Source of the DNA: Clostridiales bacterium
Lineage (GTDB): Bacteria > Bacillota_A > Clostridia > Oscillospirales > Oscillospiraceae
DNA length: 5,493 nt
Direction of reading: 5' to 3'
Assembly (NCBI GenBank): GCA_019417795.1
Contig: DXUR01000218.1
Span: forward strand, 1-5,493
The position numbers were made by a program, and so were the translations under genes. Each line of letters begins with the position of its first letter. The first letter of the stretch is position 1. The notes beneath the pieces were generated by a model that worked only from the letters and a program-made list of their open reading frames with translations, did no database searches and was not told the origin of the DNA. Shown here piece after piece: positions 5,211 through 5,493 of this stretch.

Positions 5211-5279
5211 ATGCCATTTGAGATGGACAGCACCATTTCAATCCACGCCCCCCCCGCGAGGGGGGCGACGTTTTGGTAG
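5211..5279 (+). pseudogene. Well-initiated 22-codon frame interrupted by the CRISPR array (possible gene remnant)
   Basis: AAAGGAG (5198-5204) sits six bases before an ATG at 5211, an excellent initiation site. The frame reads MPFEMDST for eight codons, then enters the first CRISPR repeat at 5235 exactly at a codon boundary, runs through it in frame, and stops at TAG 5277-5279 inside the first spacer. Everything after codon 8 is CRISPR sequence, so this is not a normal protein. It may be the 5' stub of a gene cut off when the array was placed here, or a chance start. Confidence 0.35.
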
Positions 5280-5493
5280 AGTGTCTACTGCTAAATTTCG
5301 ATATTTCAATCCACGCCCCCCGCGAGGGGGGCGACTGCAGACTGCCCAGCTGATCACTCAGCCAGCCCTATTTCAATCCACGCCCCCCCCCGCGAGGGGG
5401 GCGACGGCCGGCCGATACAGTGGAGCGATGCAAAGCGTAGCATTTCAATCCACGCCCCCCGCGAGGGGGGCGACGGTGTATCATGTTATTAGT
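5235..5493 (-). CRISPR. Type I-C-like CRISPR array, leader-distal end (4 repeats, 3 full spacers, continues past the right edge)
   Basis: Repeats are at 5235-5269 (35 bases), 5303-5335 (33), 5370-5405 (36) and 5442-5474 (33). Spacers are at 5270-5302 (33), 5336-5369 (34), 5406-5441 (36), and a partial one from 5475. On the plus strand each repeat starts ATTTCAATCCACG, then a C-run, GCGA, six G and CGAC. Read on the minus strand it starts GTCGCCCCCC and ends GTGGATTGAAAT, the known type I-C pattern with a GC hairpin and an ATTGAAA-type handle. The hairpin is C6-TCGC-G6 in the 33-base form. That orientation puts the leader to the right, outside the window, and makes 5235 the trailer end. Repeat length changes only in the C-run (8, 6, 9, 6). 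No cas gene is in the window; the subtype call rests on the repeat alone. Confidence 0.95.

Noticed and set aside
5270..5441. Possible self-targeting spacers
   Set aside because: By eye none of the three complete spacers matches another part of the window on either strand; targets elsewhere cannot be judged here.

Overview
The window looks like chromosomal DNA from a GC-rich gut-type Firmicute (Clostridia, possibly Oscillospiraceae). This is inferred from purine-rich AGGAGG-like ribosome binding sites, AT-rich promoters between GC-rich genes, the protein families present, and a type I-C-like CRISPR repeat. No rRNA, tRNA or transposase gene is visible, so the taxonomic call is tentative.

Left part (1-2656, minus strand). 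A compact gene cluster reads right to left. It starts with a predicted promoter (2628-2656), followed by an AT-rich gene for a uracil-DNA-glycosylase-superfamily protein (1942-2550). One base later comes a short agmatine-deiminase/peptidylarginine-deiminase-family protein (1137-1940). An 8-base overlap then leads into a protein that joins a zinc-ribbon (CPCC-like) domain to a tyrosine-phosphatase-like domain (449-1144). The abutting and overlapping ends point to one translationally coupled operon. Next is a 199-bp non-coding block bounded by long inverted repeats and full of internal hairpins (209-407), and then the first 62 codons of an unrecognised gene (1-188).

Middle part (2680-5081). Two divergent genes flank a 314-bp regulatory region. 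A Sel1-repeat protein (2680-3363) is on the minus strand and a soluble FtsH-like AAA+ zinc protease (3678-5081) is on the plus strand. Their two promoters, on opposite strands, carry almost the same sequence: a TTAGGTCTTA box, the same spacing, and an extended -10 of the form GGTGCTAyACTG. This suggests that the pair is co-regulated. The protease start is preceded by an 8-bp inverted repeat whose loop carries the ribosome binding site.

Right part (5082-5493). A short spacer holds two copies of GTATAATGG and a strong ribosome binding site plus ATG. The ATG runs straight into the first repeat of a CRISPR array (5235 to the window edge; four repeats, three complete spacers). The repeat matches the type I-C pattern read on the minus strand, so this is probably the leader-distal end, with the leader, and any linked cas genes, beyond the right edge. 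The repeats differ in the length of one homopolymer run (6, 8 or 9 C).

The candidate for something undescribed is the Sel1-repeat/soluble-FtsH-like pair with its duplicated divergent promoter. The deiminase-phosphatase-glycosylase operon and the 199-bp structured element come next. None of these functions can be proven from sequence alone.
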